This document shows, piece by piece, positions 26,107 through 35,478 of a DNA stretch of 64,000 bases (within the stretch, counting starts at the first letter, position 1; every line of letters starts with the position of its first letter). Below the pieces are notes generated by a model. That model saw nothing but the letters and a program-made list of their open reading frames with translations. It was not told where the DNA came from and searched no databases. Both the position numbers and the translations under genes were made by a program. Origin of the DNA: an uncultured Vampirovibrio sp. (GTDB taxonomy: Bacteria; Cyanobacteriota; Vampirovibrionia; Gastranaerophilales; Gastranaerophilaceae). The DNA lies in NCBI GenBank assembly GCA_910583725.1, contig CAJTXZ010000017.1, positions 1 through 64,000 on the forward strand, written 5' to 3'.

Positions 26107-26466
26107 ATGGTCGACAATCGTTCGACGGGTTTTATGTCAGTGGGCGGCTTCAATTTCAAATCAGGCGACGCTTCCGGAATGGCAAATAAGATGTCTGATG
26201 AGAAAATGGGGCAGGGCGGCGAATATTTCGCACAAGGCCAGGCAGAACCCGAAGAAGAAAAAAGAGAGAATAAATTTGTAGATCGCTCTGCCCAGCTAAG
26301 GGGGGCGCTGGATTCGCTTGCTCTTTTAAATGCTACGACTGTTAAAAAAGTTAATCTGAAAGAAAAAAATAAGAAAAATAAAAAGGATGACACAAACAGC
26401 AAGGATGAGAAGAAGAAAACCAAAAAAGAGTTGACGCACCTTGTTGATGATTTTGAAAAAAATTGA
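26107..26466 (+). CDS. Small charged protein, 119 aa, coupled to PHP gene
   Basis: I do not recognise a family. The N-terminal third is Gly/Ser/Met-rich (STGFMSVGGFNFKSGDASG), the middle is acidic, and the C-terminus is a dense Lys/Asp/Glu tract; it looks mostly disordered. The ATG is preceded by AAGGGGTAAAAAC. Its stop overlaps the next ATG (TGATG), so the two are translationally coupled. A near-consensus promoter lies upstream. Confidence 0.65.
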   Translation: MVDNRSTGFMSVGGFNFKSGDASGMANKMSDEKMGQGGEYFAQGQAEPEEEKRENKFVDRSAQLRGALDSLALLNATTVKKVNLKEKNKKNKKDDTNSKDEKKKTKKELTHLVDDFEKN

Positions 26467-27155
26467 TGGATATTACCGATATAAAAAATGAATCCTCTAA
26501 AGCCACGCAGGAAGAGCTTTTTAGCCGGATTTTAAATATTAAAAAAGAAGATTTTTTTATAAGGGCAAATCTTCACACGCATTCAAAATTTTCTGACGGG
26601 AAGGAAGATTTTGACTCTTTAATACAACAGGCCAAAAGCCTTGGGCTGCAGCATTTTTCAGTGTGCGACCATAATACGGTGGAGGGGTATAAAAATTCTA
26701 AATATATTAAAAGCCCCATTTTGATACCGGGTGTGGAGTTTGACTGTTTTTTTTCTACGTCCCTTATTCATATTTTGGGCTATGGCATTGATTTTATGAG
26801 CCCTGAAATTGACAAAATTTGTACAAAAAATAAAAACGAGACAAAACTTGATATTATAAGGCTTTTTCACTCAAGACACCCAAAAGACGTGATAGAGACT
26901 ATTCACAAGGCAGGCGGGATTGCTGTTTTGGCACACCCTTGCTGTTGTTCGGTTTTGTGCCTTGATTCACTGGTAAAAAGACTTAAAACCTTTGGGCTGG
27001 ATGGGATTGAGGTTTATTATCCGTATAACAGGCATAGGGGAATTATAAAATTTCATTCGCGAAAAAAACCGTTTGAGCTTGCAGAAAAATATAACCTTCT
27101 AAAAACCGGCGGCACAGACGAACATGGTGCCTTAAAGGTGTCAAAATACAGCTAA
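26466..27155 (+). CDS. PHP-domain metal-dependent phosphoesterase
   Basis: The protein shows the PHP-family metal motifs: NLHTHSKFSDG, VCDHNT, PGVEFDC, LAHPCCC and GGTDEHG. PHP enzymes hydrolyse phosphoester bonds (nucleotides, oligoribonucleotides or 3',5'-bisphosphates in the YciV/RnaAM group). Domain length (~230) matches stand-alone members. The substrate cannot be deduced. ATG 26466 overlaps the stop of the preceding gene. Confidence 0.8.
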   Translation: MDITDIKNESSKATQEELFSRILNIKKEDFFIRANLHTHSKFSDGKEDFDSLIQQAKSLGLQHFSVCDHNTVEGYKNSKYIKSPILIPGVEFDCFFSTSLIHILGYGIDFMSPEIDKICTKNKNETKLDIIRLFHSRHPKDVIETIHKAGGIAVLAHPCCCSVLCLDSLVKRLKTFGLDGIEVYYPYNRHRGIIKFHSRKKPFELAEKYNLLKTGGTDEHGALKVSKYS

Positions 27156-27370
27156 TCTGCACTATAAAAAATGTAGAGGTAAAATATTTAACTTTTAAAT
27201 ATTAATGTAAAGTTTTGTAAAGAAATTCAAAGCGCACAATCAGGCGCTGGCTTTATTAATTAAAATTATAATCACTTTATTATAAAAGGCATAGTTTCAA
27301 TTATTCAAAAAAGGCTTAAATATGCCGTTTTATGCATATTGCAGCATTCAAATATATATTCAGCGGGCGA

Positions 27371-28207
27371 CTAAAACGTGTTTTTTATAAAATTTTTAAG
27401 CTTTATGCTGATTGGAATTACTTTTTTTGAAAACTCGATTTTATCTATTATTTTGCCCTCATAAATTTTAGACAGTTTGACAATTTTTTTTGAATCCATG
27501 GTTAAAATATGCGGATAGCAGCGCCCTTCAAGGGTTTGACCGTGTATTTCTTCACTAAATTTAAAAACAACAAGGTTTAATGGTTTAATTAAATTATATT
27601 GTTCTATGTCATCTTTTGAATTTGCAGGAAAGAAATAAAATATATTATTTGAAAAATTTGAGTTTAAAATAAGATTCTTTAATGACAAATAGGTAAGATT
27701 TTCTGCAGCATCTTTTTTTGGGCTTTTTTGAAGAGTGATTTTATTTGTTATATCAAACTGGCCTGAAAAGGTAAAAATTCTCTCTGCATTTATTTTTAAG
27801 CCTGCTAAAGCGGCCATATAGCCTCCGGCAGAGTTTCCGCACAGTGTTGTATTATAACCTTTTGTCATTTCAAAAAGAAAGTCAATAAGTTTATTTTGCG
27901 TATTTAGCTCGGTGTTAATGCCCTTAATATACCATTGCTTATGGATATCTCTTATAAAGATTATAAGGCTGTAATGTTTTGCTATTGCTTCATTTTTTGC
28001 AATATTATCCCATTCATACCTGTCATTGTTTAGAATAGTATCAATGAAAACATCCCTTATGTTTGGATAATATAAGGCATTTCCTGAAAAAAATATTATG
28101 GCGTTTTTTGTTTTTGCCCTTGTTTTAATTATTTTATAATTTTTATCCTTATAGGTTCTTTCAATTAAATCATCATTGTCCCAAGGAAAAATGGTGTCAT
28201 GATTCAT
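27371..28207 (-). CDS. Putative alpha/beta-hydrolase-fold protein
   Basis: The central CGNSAGGYMAALAG is a nucleophile elbow (G-x-S-x-G-G), and FFSGNALYYPN upstream looks like the oxyanion strand-turn; a His in EIHGQTLEGRCYPHIL could complete a triad. The spacing is that of an alpha/beta hydrolase. Related proteins in other bacteria often occur near glycan or surface-protein export genes, but no substrate is evident. I chose ATG 28207, preceded by AAAGGA, over a TTG at 28291. Confidence 0.55.
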   Translation of the reverse strand: MNHDTIFPWDNDDLIERTYKDKNYKIIKTRAKTKNAIIFFSGNALYYPNIRDVFIDTILNNDRYEWDNIAKNEAIAKHYSLIIFIRDIHKQWYIKGINTELNTQNKLIDFLFEMTKGYNTTLCGNSAGGYMAALAGLKINAERIFTFSGQFDITNKITLQKSPKKDAAENLTYLSLKNLILNSNFSNNIFYFFPANSKDDIEQYNLIKPLNLVVFKFSEEIHGQTLEGRCYPHILTMDSKKIVKLSKIYEGKIIDKIEFSKKVIPISIKLKNFIKNTF

Positions 28208-28502
28208 TATAGTCCTTTGTTTTGATGTTTGGTTATGATTATTGAATGCTGAAAATAAAAATTCAATAAAAGGCTGGTTTTTGCTATGCAAGGCTTAAAA
28301 AACCCCGGGGTAATTATGATGAAATATATTGTATGAAGTAATTTTGTTACAATGTTAAGAAATATGAAGTATGGTAAATGCAGACACTGTCAGGGTTTTA
28401 TTAAAAATTTTAATAATTTGTGGGGTTAGCTAGCAAAAAAATATTTTTTCATGTTTTTATTGAAGTAAACGGACAATTAATTAAAGTGAAGGGATAAAAT
28501 AT

Positions 28503-29330
28503 ATGAATTTAAATGTGGATGACAAGCAAAGAACTGCGTTAACAGCAGGCGTAGGCATTGCAGCTGCAGGTGCAGGTGCTCTTGGCGGCGTAGCGGCTTC
28601 TGCGAAGACAACACATGGTAAAGAATTATTAGGAAATGTTAAAACCGCAGCCAAGGACCTTAGAGTAGATGTTTTCCAAAAGGTAAGCAAAGATGAAGCA
28701 GTTAAATTAGATAAATTTTTAGATGAAAATAATACTGTTAAAAAGGCAACAGAGAAAGCTAATGCTGCAAGCAAAGCTTTTGACGAAGCTTATACTGCAG
28801 CTGCAAATGAAGTATTAAAGGAAGTAAACCTTGAAGGTGATGAACTCAAAGCCTTGGTTGGCAGCGCCGAAATGTCTGATTATCTTGAAGCCTTAACTAA
28901 AGGCGAATCAACTGATGAATTGTTTGCTGATTTAAAAACAGCCGCAGGTACAGAAAACATTAAAGCGCCAAGCGAAGCCACTGTAAAAAAACTTAAAAAA
29001 CAAGCCAAAGCTTCTGTAGACAAAAAAGCTGCATTATGTGACACCCAAAGTGCAGTTATCTCAAAACAGGTTTTAAAAGGCGAAAAAGCTGATGACTCAA
29101 TAAAGGATGTTATTAAAGCTTATACATCAAAAGTTGGCGATACGGCAGGACAAGCTTTAAAGAACGCTAAAAAAGCAGTTAAAGGACACAAGGCAAAATT
29201 TGCCGCAGCAGGTGCAGTTCTTTTGGGTGCTGCAGGTGCAGCAGTTACGTATTTTGTAACTAAAAATAAAGCACCAAAAGCCGATGCTCCAAAAGAAGCT
29301 CCAAAAACAGAAGAAGCTCCCAAGTCATAG
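28503..29330 (+). CDS. Ala/Lys-rich helical protein with two hydrophobic segments and an acidic-Pro tail
   Basis: Residues ~13-35 (ALTAGVGIAAAGAGALGGVAAS) and ~228-247 (FAAAGAVLLGAAGAAVTYFVT) are hydrophobic; between them the chain is helical and rich in Ala, Lys, Glu and Asp. The tail is KAPKADAPKEAPKTEEAPKS, a Pro/Ala/Lys/Glu linker as seen on surface proteins. I recognise no family. It may be a surface or membrane-associated structural protein. Its gene composition (many GCA, AAA, GAA codons) suggests high expression. It is a single gene with its own terminator. Confidence 0.7.
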   Translation: MNLNVDDKQRTALTAGVGIAAAGAGALGGVAASAKTTHGKELLGNVKTAAKDLRVDVFQKVSKDEAVKLDKFLDENNTVKKATEKANAASKAFDEAYTAAANEVLKEVNLEGDELKALVGSAEMSDYLEALTKGESTDELFADLKTAAGTENIKAPSEATVKKLKKQAKASVDKKAALCDTQSAVISKQVLKGEKADDSIKDVIKAYTSKVGDTAGQALKNAKKAVKGHKAKFAAAGAVLLGAAGAAVTYFVTKNKAPKADAPKEAPKTEEAPKS

Positions 29331-29355
29331 CTTTTAAAGAGATGAATAAAATTTT

Positions 29356-29395
29356 AAAATCCCGGGCTTGCATATAGCAAACCGGGATTTTTAGC
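29356..29395 (+). terminator. Rho-independent terminator
   Basis: AAAATCCCGG (29356-29365) pairs with CCGGGATTTT (29382-29391), followed by T. It lies 26 bases after the preceding stop. Confidence 0.75.
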
Positions 29396-29558
29396 AGGCG
29401 CCTGTCGATGGTTTTGCAAAAAAAACTTAAGGTGATTTTACCTTTTTTTTGGAATAAACCAGAATCACCCTGCAAAGTAAAAAAACTAAAACTTAACCGT
29501 AACATATTTTCACAACAAAGGTAAAGTAAATTGTCTTTATGCTAAAATTAACATTGTC

Positions 29559-30182
29559 ATGTTGAATAAGAAAAAAGTATATGCAGCTGTATTTTTAACG
29601 GTTTTTGGGATATGCCTTTTTGGCTTTATCTGGTCATGGTTTGTGACAAAAGATATACGCTCTAATTCTGTTTCAAATAATGTAAAATCAAGGCGTGTCT
29701 CTGTTGGAAATCTGATATTAACAGAAACCAAAGACGAAAAAGTTTATTGGGAATTGTATGCTAAAAAAGGCAGCTATGAAAGTACATCGGGGCTTGTTAT
29801 ACTTGAAGATGCAATGGGTAATTTTTACAACAAGGATAACGAGGTGGTTTTAAGCGTAGAATCAAACACCGGCACATATAAGGAAGATGAAAAGATAATC
29901 ACCCTTGAAGGAAATGTTTTAATCGTTGCAAAAGAGGGGTATTCTATTAAGGCGGATAAAATTGTCTGGAAGGGCAGGGAAGAAGATATAGTTGCATCCG
30001 GAAATGTTATGGTTCAAAGCAATGAACAGTTTATGGCACTTAGCGACAGAGCAATATTTAATTATGACTTTACAAAGTTTAAGATAGAGGGAAATTGTAA
30101 ATCTTCAATATATGATAAATATGATAATGGGACTGAAAAGAAAAAACCTGCGTTTGATTTGAGCCTGGGGGTAAAAAAGTAG
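29559..30182 (+). CDS. lptC: LPS export system protein LptC
   Basis: One N-terminal membrane helix (YAAVFLTVFGICLFGFIWSW) is followed by a periplasmic beta-jellyroll: NLILTETKDEKVYWELYAKKG is the characteristic LptC segment, then repeats of the G-(x)-V-x-I...A-D-x-I-x-W type. LptC sits in the inner membrane LptB2FG complex and passes LPS to LptA. It is directly followed, without a gap, by an LptA/OstA-type gene. Confidence 0.8.
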   Translation: MLNKKKVYAAVFLTVFGICLFGFIWSWFVTKDIRSNSVSNNVKSRRVSVGNLILTETKDEKVYWELYAKKGSYESTSGLVILEDAMGNFYNKDNEVVLSVESNTGTYKEDEKIITLEGNVLIVAKEGYSIKADKIVWKGREEDIVASGNVMVQSNEQFMALSDRAIFNYDFTKFKIEGNCKSSIYDKYDNGTEKKKPAFDLSLGVKK

Positions 30183-31166
30183 ATGAAGTTTAGAAAAAAT
30201 ATATTTTTGACATTGTTTTTAACAGCCTTAACAATAACTGCTGCAATGGCTGCAGGAGTAGTGATTGAGGCCGATGAGCAACGTGTGAATGTTGATGCTA
30301 ATAAGGGATTTTTTAATGGTGATGTGAAGGTTACCATAGGTGATGTTATGGTAAAAAGCCCGAGGGCTGAGCTTGATTTGGAGCCAAAGTCTAAAAAACC
30401 TTCTCTTGCAGTGTTTTTTGATAACCCTTATGCTTTTCAGAATAAGGACAACAAAAAACATGAGATTAAGGCAAATATAATGAAGGTTTCCCTGATTAAT
30501 AAGACGCTTCGGGCTGAGGGGAATACGCAGTCAATTATGATGAAGGACAGGCAGCCTGTTGTTACTATTAATTCAGATATTCAGGAATATGATACAACAA
30601 CAAAACTTATGCAGGCAAAAGGCTCTGTTATTGTACATTATCAGGATGTTGAAACATTTTCTGATGCTGCAAATGCCGTAATTGAAAAGGGCGGAGAAAT
30701 AAAAAATCTGAAACTTATTGGAAACGTTGTGATGAAGGAAAAATCAAACGTTCTAAAAGGTAATAAGTTTGAATATAAGCCGGAGCTTCAGGAGTATCAA
30801 ATGTCCGGCAACACTAGCACTGACGTTACTTTTGAAGACGGTTCAAGACTTCTTGTTAAGGCAAGGTATCAACAATATAATAAGAATGCGAATAATATTA
30901 TAGCCGGCGGAAATGTTAAGATTGATTATAAAGATTATAAAGCAGTCGGCCCAAAGGCGCAGGTTTTTATAGACAAAACAACGCAGAAGCCAAACAAGGT
31001 TGTATTCACGGGAAGGTCCAAAATTACGCAAAATTCAAACACGGTAGAAGCTGATGTTATAACAATGACAATGAACCCGAAAAAATTTGATGCTGTTGGA
31101 AATGTCAAAACAAGCATTTCATCAAGCGGCGGCAATGGTGATGATGATATGGAGATTATGCCCTAG
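30183..31166 (+). CDS. lptA: LptA/OstA-like periplasmic LPS-transport protein
   Basis: A signal peptide (FLTLFLTALTITAAMAAG) is followed by repeated beta-jellyroll units of the OstA/LptA type (VVIEADEQRVNVDANKGFFNGDVKVT, TFSDAANAVIEKGGEIKNLKLIGNV, NIIAGGNVKIDYKDYKAVGPKAQVF). It is longer (327) than the ~180 residues of E. coli LptA, so the bridge could have about twice as many strands. It starts immediately after lptC and lies upstream of lpxI and lpxB, linking lipid A synthesis and export. Confidence 0.75.
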   Translation: MKFRKNIFLTLFLTALTITAAMAAGVVIEADEQRVNVDANKGFFNGDVKVTIGDVMVKSPRAELDLEPKSKKPSLAVFFDNPYAFQNKDNKKHEIKANIMKVSLINKTLRAEGNTQSIMMKDRQPVVTINSDIQEYDTTTKLMQAKGSVIVHYQDVETFSDAANAVIEKGGEIKNLKLIGNVVMKEKSNVLKGNKFEYKPELQEYQMSGNTSTDVTFEDGSRLLVKARYQQYNKNANNIIAGGNVKIDYKDYKAVGPKAQVFIDKTTQKPNKVVFTGRSKITQNSNTVEADVITMTMNPKKFDAVGNVKTSISSSGGNGDDDMEIMP

Positions 31167-31169
31167 ATT

Positions 31170-31988
31170 ATGAGTATTACGTTAGAAAATAAACAGTGTT
31201 TAATGGCAGGCGACGGGCTTTTGCCCGTAAAGATGGCGCAGGCAGCAAAGGAGAATGGTTTTAATGTTATTGCCATCTCGCTTTCATCCGATAATTATAA
31301 GGAGCTTACCAAGCACTGTTCAAAGGTGCTGTCATTTGGCTTTGGCCAGGCAGATAGCATAAGGCAGGCTTTGATTGATGAAGGAATCAAGCAATTGACT
31401 TTTTTGGGCAAGGTCTCAAAAACCATGCTCTTGAAGCGCCCGAAACTTGAGCCTATGGCGATTGAATTTTTAAAAGAGGCGCCAAAACTAAATGATGATG
31501 CTATTATGCTAAAAATTGTAAGCCTTATGGAAGATATTGGAATCACAATTTTAGACCAGACGATTTTTATAAAGAGTCTTATGATGCAAAAGGGCGTTAT
31601 GACAAAAACACAACCAAATGAAGTGCAGCTGATGGATGTAGAATACGGTTTCAAGATTGCAAAAGAGATGGGAAAGCTTGATATAGGCCAATCTGTTGTG
31701 ATGAAAAATAAGATGATAATGGCGGTTGAGGCTATTGAGGGCACCGATAAATGTATAAAAAGAGGGGCAAAACTCGCGCGCCACAAGGGTGCTGTTGTGG
31801 TTAAGGTTTCAAAACCTAATCAGGACAAGCGTTTTGACATCCCGACGGTCGGGCTTCGCACCCTAAAGGTTATGAAACATTACGGGGCGTCTGTTTTAGC
31901 CCTTGAAGCAGGAGAGACTATAATTGTAAACCAGGATGAGATGGTAAAATACGCAGACAAGAACAATATGGTGATAATGGCGGTGTAG
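31170..31988 (+). CDS. lpxI: UDP-2,3-diacylglucosamine diphosphatase LpxI
   Basis: The 272-residue protein belongs to the LpxI (formerly DUF1009) family: CLMAGDGLLPVKMAQAAKENG at the start, TFLGKVSK, and the C-terminal AVEAIEGTDKCIKRGA...GAVVVKVSKPNQDKRFDIPTVG with its DxR signature. It hydrolyses UDP-diacylglucosamine to lipid X, replacing LpxH in many lineages. It is 3 bases after the lptA-like gene and 142 bases before lpxB, which uses lipid X. Confidence 0.88.
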   Translation: MSITLENKQCLMAGDGLLPVKMAQAAKENGFNVIAISLSSDNYKELTKHCSKVLSFGFGQADSIRQALIDEGIKQLTFLGKVSKTMLLKRPKLEPMAIEFLKEAPKLNDDAIMLKIVSLMEDIGITILDQTIFIKSLMMQKGVMTKTQPNEVQLMDVEYGFKIAKEMGKLDIGQSVVMKNKMIMAVEAIEGTDKCIKRGAKLARHKGAVVVKVSKPNQDKRFDIPTVGLRTLKVMKHYGASVLALEAGETIIVNQDEMVKYADKNNMVIMAV

Positions 31989-32130
31989 AAGAAGCTTTCA
32001 GCGTTTGCGCTGTGCCGGCTGAAGCCTTTTCTGCGGTGCAGATTAAGGCTATTGCAGAATTATCTGCTAATGATATCGGGAAAAAGTGTCCAGATTATAA
32101 TAGCCGAAATAAATAAGAAGAGGATATGAT

Positions 32131-33255
32131 TTGAAGAGAAGAGTTTTTATAGTAACAGGAGAGGCATCAGGAGATAAGCACGCAAGCGGTGTTGTGCGTG
32201 AACTTTTCAATATAAATCCTGATGTTGAAATTGAGGCTATAGGCGGTGAAAACCTTAGAAAAACCGGCATAAAACTCTTTTGCGACCATAAAGATATGAG
32301 TGCTGTCGGGCTATCTCCTAAGGTCATAATAAATCATTTTAAGATAGGTAAAAGACTTGTTGATTATCTAAAGAACGTTTTTAAGCCTGATGTAGTGCTA
32401 CTTGTAGACTATGGCGCGTTTAATCTTCAAATTGCAGGGCACTTGAGAAAAGCAGGAATCAAAACGTTTTATTTTATTCCGCCTCAAATTTGGGCGTCAA
32501 GGAAATGGCGCATAAAATCAATGAAAAAGAAGGTTGATAAGGTTTTAACAATCTTTCCTTTTGAGGGCAAAATGTATGATGATGAGGGGATTGACAATGT
32601 TTATGTGGGGCATCCTCTTGTAAAAGAATTGCCGCCAGCTGAATGCCGGCATGAATTCTTTAAAAGGCATGGACTTGACCCTAATAAAAAACTTGTGGCT
32701 GTTTTTCCCGGCTCCAGAATGTTTGAGATTAAGTATTTGCTTAAAATTTTTGTCGGAGCCGTAAAAATTATAGAAAAGGCGCGCGATGATGTGCAGTTTG
32801 TGTTTTCGCATGCAAATAACCTTAAAGATAATGCTTTTAAATGCGATTACAAGATGATAAGGGGTGAAAACCACGCTCTTTTAAGTGTTTCAGACGCTTT
32901 AATTTTAGCCTCCGGCACTGTGGCACTTGAGGCAGCGCTCTATAAAACGCCTATGGTTATTGCATACAAGGGGCCATTGTTTTTCTACATTGTGTATCTT
33001 TTGGTCAGGTCAATTAAGAAAGCATGCCTTGTGAATATTATCACAGGAAAGGATATAGTGCCTGAATATTTGATGTATGATGCAAAACCTGAAAAAATTG
33101 CAGACGGGATTTTAAATTTGCTTAATAGCGAAAAGGCCAGAATGCTGCAAAGAAGCGGTTTTGATGAAACTATTTCAAAATTGTCGCAAAAACATTGTGT
33201 TGAAGAGGCGGCATATGTTATAAATAAAGAGTTAACGGGGGAGATTAAGGAATAA
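32131..33255 (+). CDS. lpxB: Lipid-A-disaccharide synthase LpxB
   Basis: A GT19 glycosyltransferase of normal length (374). Signatures: TGEASGDKHASG at the N-terminus, FYFIPPQIWASRKWR, VGHPLV, FPGSRMFEI, LILASGTVALEAALYKTPMVI. It joins lipid X and UDP-diacylglucosamine. The start is TTG at 32131 with AAGAAGAGG just upstream; an ATG four bases earlier is out of frame and stops at once. It is followed after 2 bases by the phosphatidyltransferase gene. Confidence 0.92.
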   Translation: MKRRVFIVTGEASGDKHASGVVRELFNINPDVEIEAIGGENLRKTGIKLFCDHKDMSAVGLSPKVIINHFKIGKRLVDYLKNVFKPDVVLLVDYGAFNLQIAGHLRKAGIKTFYFIPPQIWASRKWRIKSMKKKVDKVLTIFPFEGKMYDDEGIDNVYVGHPLVKELPPAECRHEFFKRHGLDPNKKLVAVFPGSRMFEIKYLLKIFVGAVKIIEKARDDVQFVFSHANNLKDNAFKCDYKMIRGENHALLSVSDALILASGTVALEAALYKTPMVIAYKGPLFFYIVYLLVRSIKKACLVNIITGKDIVPEYLMYDAKPEKIADGILNLLNSEKARMLQRSGFDETISKLSQKHCVEEAAYVINKELTGEIKE

Positions 33256-33257
33256 AT

Positions 33258-33845
33258 ATGGCAAATATAATTACGATATCAAGGATTTTTTTAGCGTTCA
33301 TTGCAATGGGGCTTTTATTTTTTAATGGTGAAAATGCAGTGATTTCGCTTGTTTTAACCATTTTTGTTATGTGGTTTGACGGGCTTGACGGCTTTATTGC
33401 AAGAAAGTTTAATGAATCATCAAAGTTTGGTGCGGTTTTAGATATTATGGGCGATAGGATTGTTGAAAACCTTTACTGGGTGAGCTTTTGCGCACTTGGC
33501 TGGATAAGCCCGATTGTTCCAATTATTGTTTTAACAAGAGGAATTGTAACAGATTCACTTCGTTCTTTGGCTTTGGCACAGGGGTTTACAGCCTTTGGCG
33601 AAAAGACTATGATGCAGGGCAGGGTGGCTAAATTCATTGTGGCATCAAACTTTTCAAGATTTACATACGCCGTGTGCAAGGCTTTAGCCTTCCTTCTGTT
33701 GATAGCAGGGCATTTGAAGTTTAACACCGACCACACACTTTATATTGCAGGTATTGTTTGCACTTGGATTTCAGTCATATTCTGCGTTTTAAGGGGACTT
33801 CCTGTTGTGTTTGAATCAAAAAGATTTTTTGAAGAGAAGAATTAA
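33258..33845 (+). CDS. pgsA: CDP-alcohol phosphatidyltransferase (probable PgsA)
   Basis: The family motif is complete: D-G-x2-A-R-x8-G-x3-D-x3-D reads DGLDGFIARKFNESSKFG followed by AVLDIMGD. Four to six membrane helices fill the rest (195 residues). The most common product in such a setting is phosphatidylglycerol phosphate, but other CDP-alcohol acceptors cannot be excluded. It is the last gene of the lptC-to-pgsA run and is followed by a strong terminator. Confidence 0.8.
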   Translation: MANIITISRIFLAFIAMGLLFFNGENAVISLVLTIFVMWFDGLDGFIARKFNESSKFGAVLDIMGDRIVENLYWVSFCALGWISPIVPIIVLTRGIVTDSLRSLALAQGFTAFGEKTMMQGRVAKFIVASNFSRFTYAVCKALAFLLLIAGHLKFNTDHTLYIAGIVCTWISVIFCVLRGLPVVFESKRFFEEKN

Positions 33846-33877
33846 GGTATAGCATTATCTTGAAAACCTTTTCTGTC

Positions 33878-33916
33878 AGGCATTTTGCCCTGGTTTACGG
33901 CGTAAAATGCCTTTTT
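33878..33916 (+). terminator. Rho-independent terminator after pgsA
   Basis: AGGCATTTT (33878-33886) and AAAATGCCT (33904-33912) form a perfect 9-base stem followed by TTTTT. Confidence 0.85.
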
Positions 33917-34052
33917 AGAATTTGATGTATCATAAAAGCTTATCATTAAAGGATTTTACGTACTTAGACTGTTTTAATGAATTTAGATGATGTAAAGGCC
34001 CATTTAGGGTATAGAATAGTGTAAAATTATCAATTTAGCAGGTTTAAGAGCT

Positions 34053-34538
34053 TTGTGCAACTTCATTAATGATTCAAAATATCTGAATATAGTTATGTTT
34101 GAGCCTGAAATACCGCAAAATACCGGCAATGTGGCAAGATTATGCGCGTGCTGCTGTGCAAAGCTATATCTAATCGGGCGTCTTGGCTTTTCTATGAGCG
34201 ATAAATATTTAAAGCGCTCAGGACTTGATTATTGGGATAAGCTTGAGATTGAACATATAATTGATTTTGAGGAATTTGAAAATAAATTTCCAAAAGAAAA
34301 ATTTTACCTGTTTACAACAAAAACCAACAAGAAATTTACAGATGTTCAATATAATGAGGGTGATTTTTTAATCTTTGGGCCTGAAACAAGGGGGTTGCCT
34401 GAGGTTTTGCTTAACAGGTATAATGAAAATTGTGTTACAATACCGATGAGCCAAAATACTAGAAGCCTCAACCTTTCAAACAGTGTTGCAATCGGCGCAT
34501 ATGAAGCCATAAGGCAATTTGGCGGAATCAAGTGCTAA
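34053..34538 (+). CDS. trmL: tRNA (cytidine/uridine-34 2'-O)-methyltransferase TrmL
   Basis: A SPOUT methyltransferase of 161 residues. MFEPEIPQNTGNVARLC is the TrmL N-terminal motif, FGPETRGLP the knot motif, and the end SLNLSNSVAIGAYEAIRQ is standard. It methylates the wobble nucleotide of tRNA-Leu species with SAM. The start is uncertain: TTG 34053 adds 14 residues; ATG 34095 would begin exactly at the family motif. Confidence 0.85.
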   Translation: MCNFINDSKYLNIVMFEPEIPQNTGNVARLCACCCAKLYLIGRLGFSMSDKYLKRSGLDYWDKLEIEHIIDFEEFENKFPKEKFYLFTTKTNKKFTDVQYNEGDFLIFGPETRGLPEVLLNRYNENCVTIPMSQNTRSLNLSNSVAIGAYEAIRQFGGIKC

Positions 34539-34554
34539 ATATAGAAAGTAAATT

Positions 34555-35475
34555 ATGTTTTTTAAAAAAGAAGAACAAAAAGTTATAAATAGAAATGTGA
34601 AAACCCTTGAAAGAAGCTATGTTCGAAGCCTTTTACCCATTCGATACGCAAATTCTAATAAGGGCACATACGGCACAGTGTTAAACATTGCAGGGTGCCT
34701 ACAATACCCCGGGGCTGCGTATTTGAGCTCCATTTCCGCCTTAAAAGCGGGTGCTGGGCTTGTTTGTCTTGCAACGGAAAGCAATACGCTATCTATTGTT
34801 GCCTCAAACACACCAGACATAACGTTTTTAAACCTTGGTACGTCTGATAGGCTTACTATATCTAAAGATGCGGTAAAATTTTTGAAAGATATCAGTAAAT
34901 ACAAGGCTATATCTATTGGCTGCGGATTGTCATTCGAAAAACCCGCCAGAGACTTTGTTTTAAAGTTTTTAAGCAAAAATTTAAAGTCTGAAAAGCCATT
35001 TATAATTGATGCTGATGCCATTAATGCGCTGTCTGATACAAATAAAATGCCAATACCGTCAAATGCAGTGGTAACGCCACATCCGCTTGAAATGTCAAGG
35101 CTAATGGATATGAGTGTTGAAGAAATTCAGGATGACAGGGTAAAGGCTGCTTCTATGGCGGCGGATTATCTTGGCTGTATCGTAGTATTGAAAGGCAATG
35201 AGACTGTTATTGCGGCACCTAATGACAATGATGTCTATGTAAATAAAACCGGGAATTCTGCTCTAGCAAAGGGCGGAAGCGGCGATGTGTTAACGGGTAT
35301 GATTTCAGGATTTGCAGCACAGGGGCTGAAACTATTGGAGGCTGTGCACCTTGCGGTTTATCTGCATGGAAAAGCAGGCGAGATGGCATCAAACACGCTT
35401 ACTGAGTATAGCGTGCTTGCTTCAAACCTTACAAACTACATTCCAATGGCAATAAAAGACTTGCAGGGGCATTAA
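34555..35475 (+). CDS. nnrD: ADP/ATP-dependent NAD(P)H-hydrate dehydratase
   Basis: The ribokinase-like repair enzyme is recognised from GTYGTVLNIAGCLQYPGAAYLSS, GAGLVCLAT, DADAINALSD, TPHPLEMSRLM, VLKGNETVIAAP and GGSGDVLTGMISGFAAQG. It restores NAD(P)H from the hydrated form. The epimerase half (NnrE) present in fused YjeF proteins is missing, so it must be encoded elsewhere. It follows trmL by 16 bases and precedes a TonB-C-domain gene by 3 bases. Confidence 0.88.
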   Translation: MFFKKEEQKVINRNVKTLERSYVRSLLPIRYANSNKGTYGTVLNIAGCLQYPGAAYLSSISALKAGAGLVCLATESNTLSIVASNTPDITFLNLGTSDRLTISKDAVKFLKDISKYKAISIGCGLSFEKPARDFVLKFLSKNLKSEKPFIIDADAINALSDTNKMPIPSNAVVTPHPLEMSRLMDMSVEEIQDDRVKAASMAADYLGCIVVLKGNETVIAAPNDNDVYVNKTGNSALAKGGSGDVLTGMISGFAAQGLKLLEAVHLAVYLHGKAGEMASNTLTEYSVLASNLTNYIPMAIKDLQGH

Positions 35476-35478
35476 TTT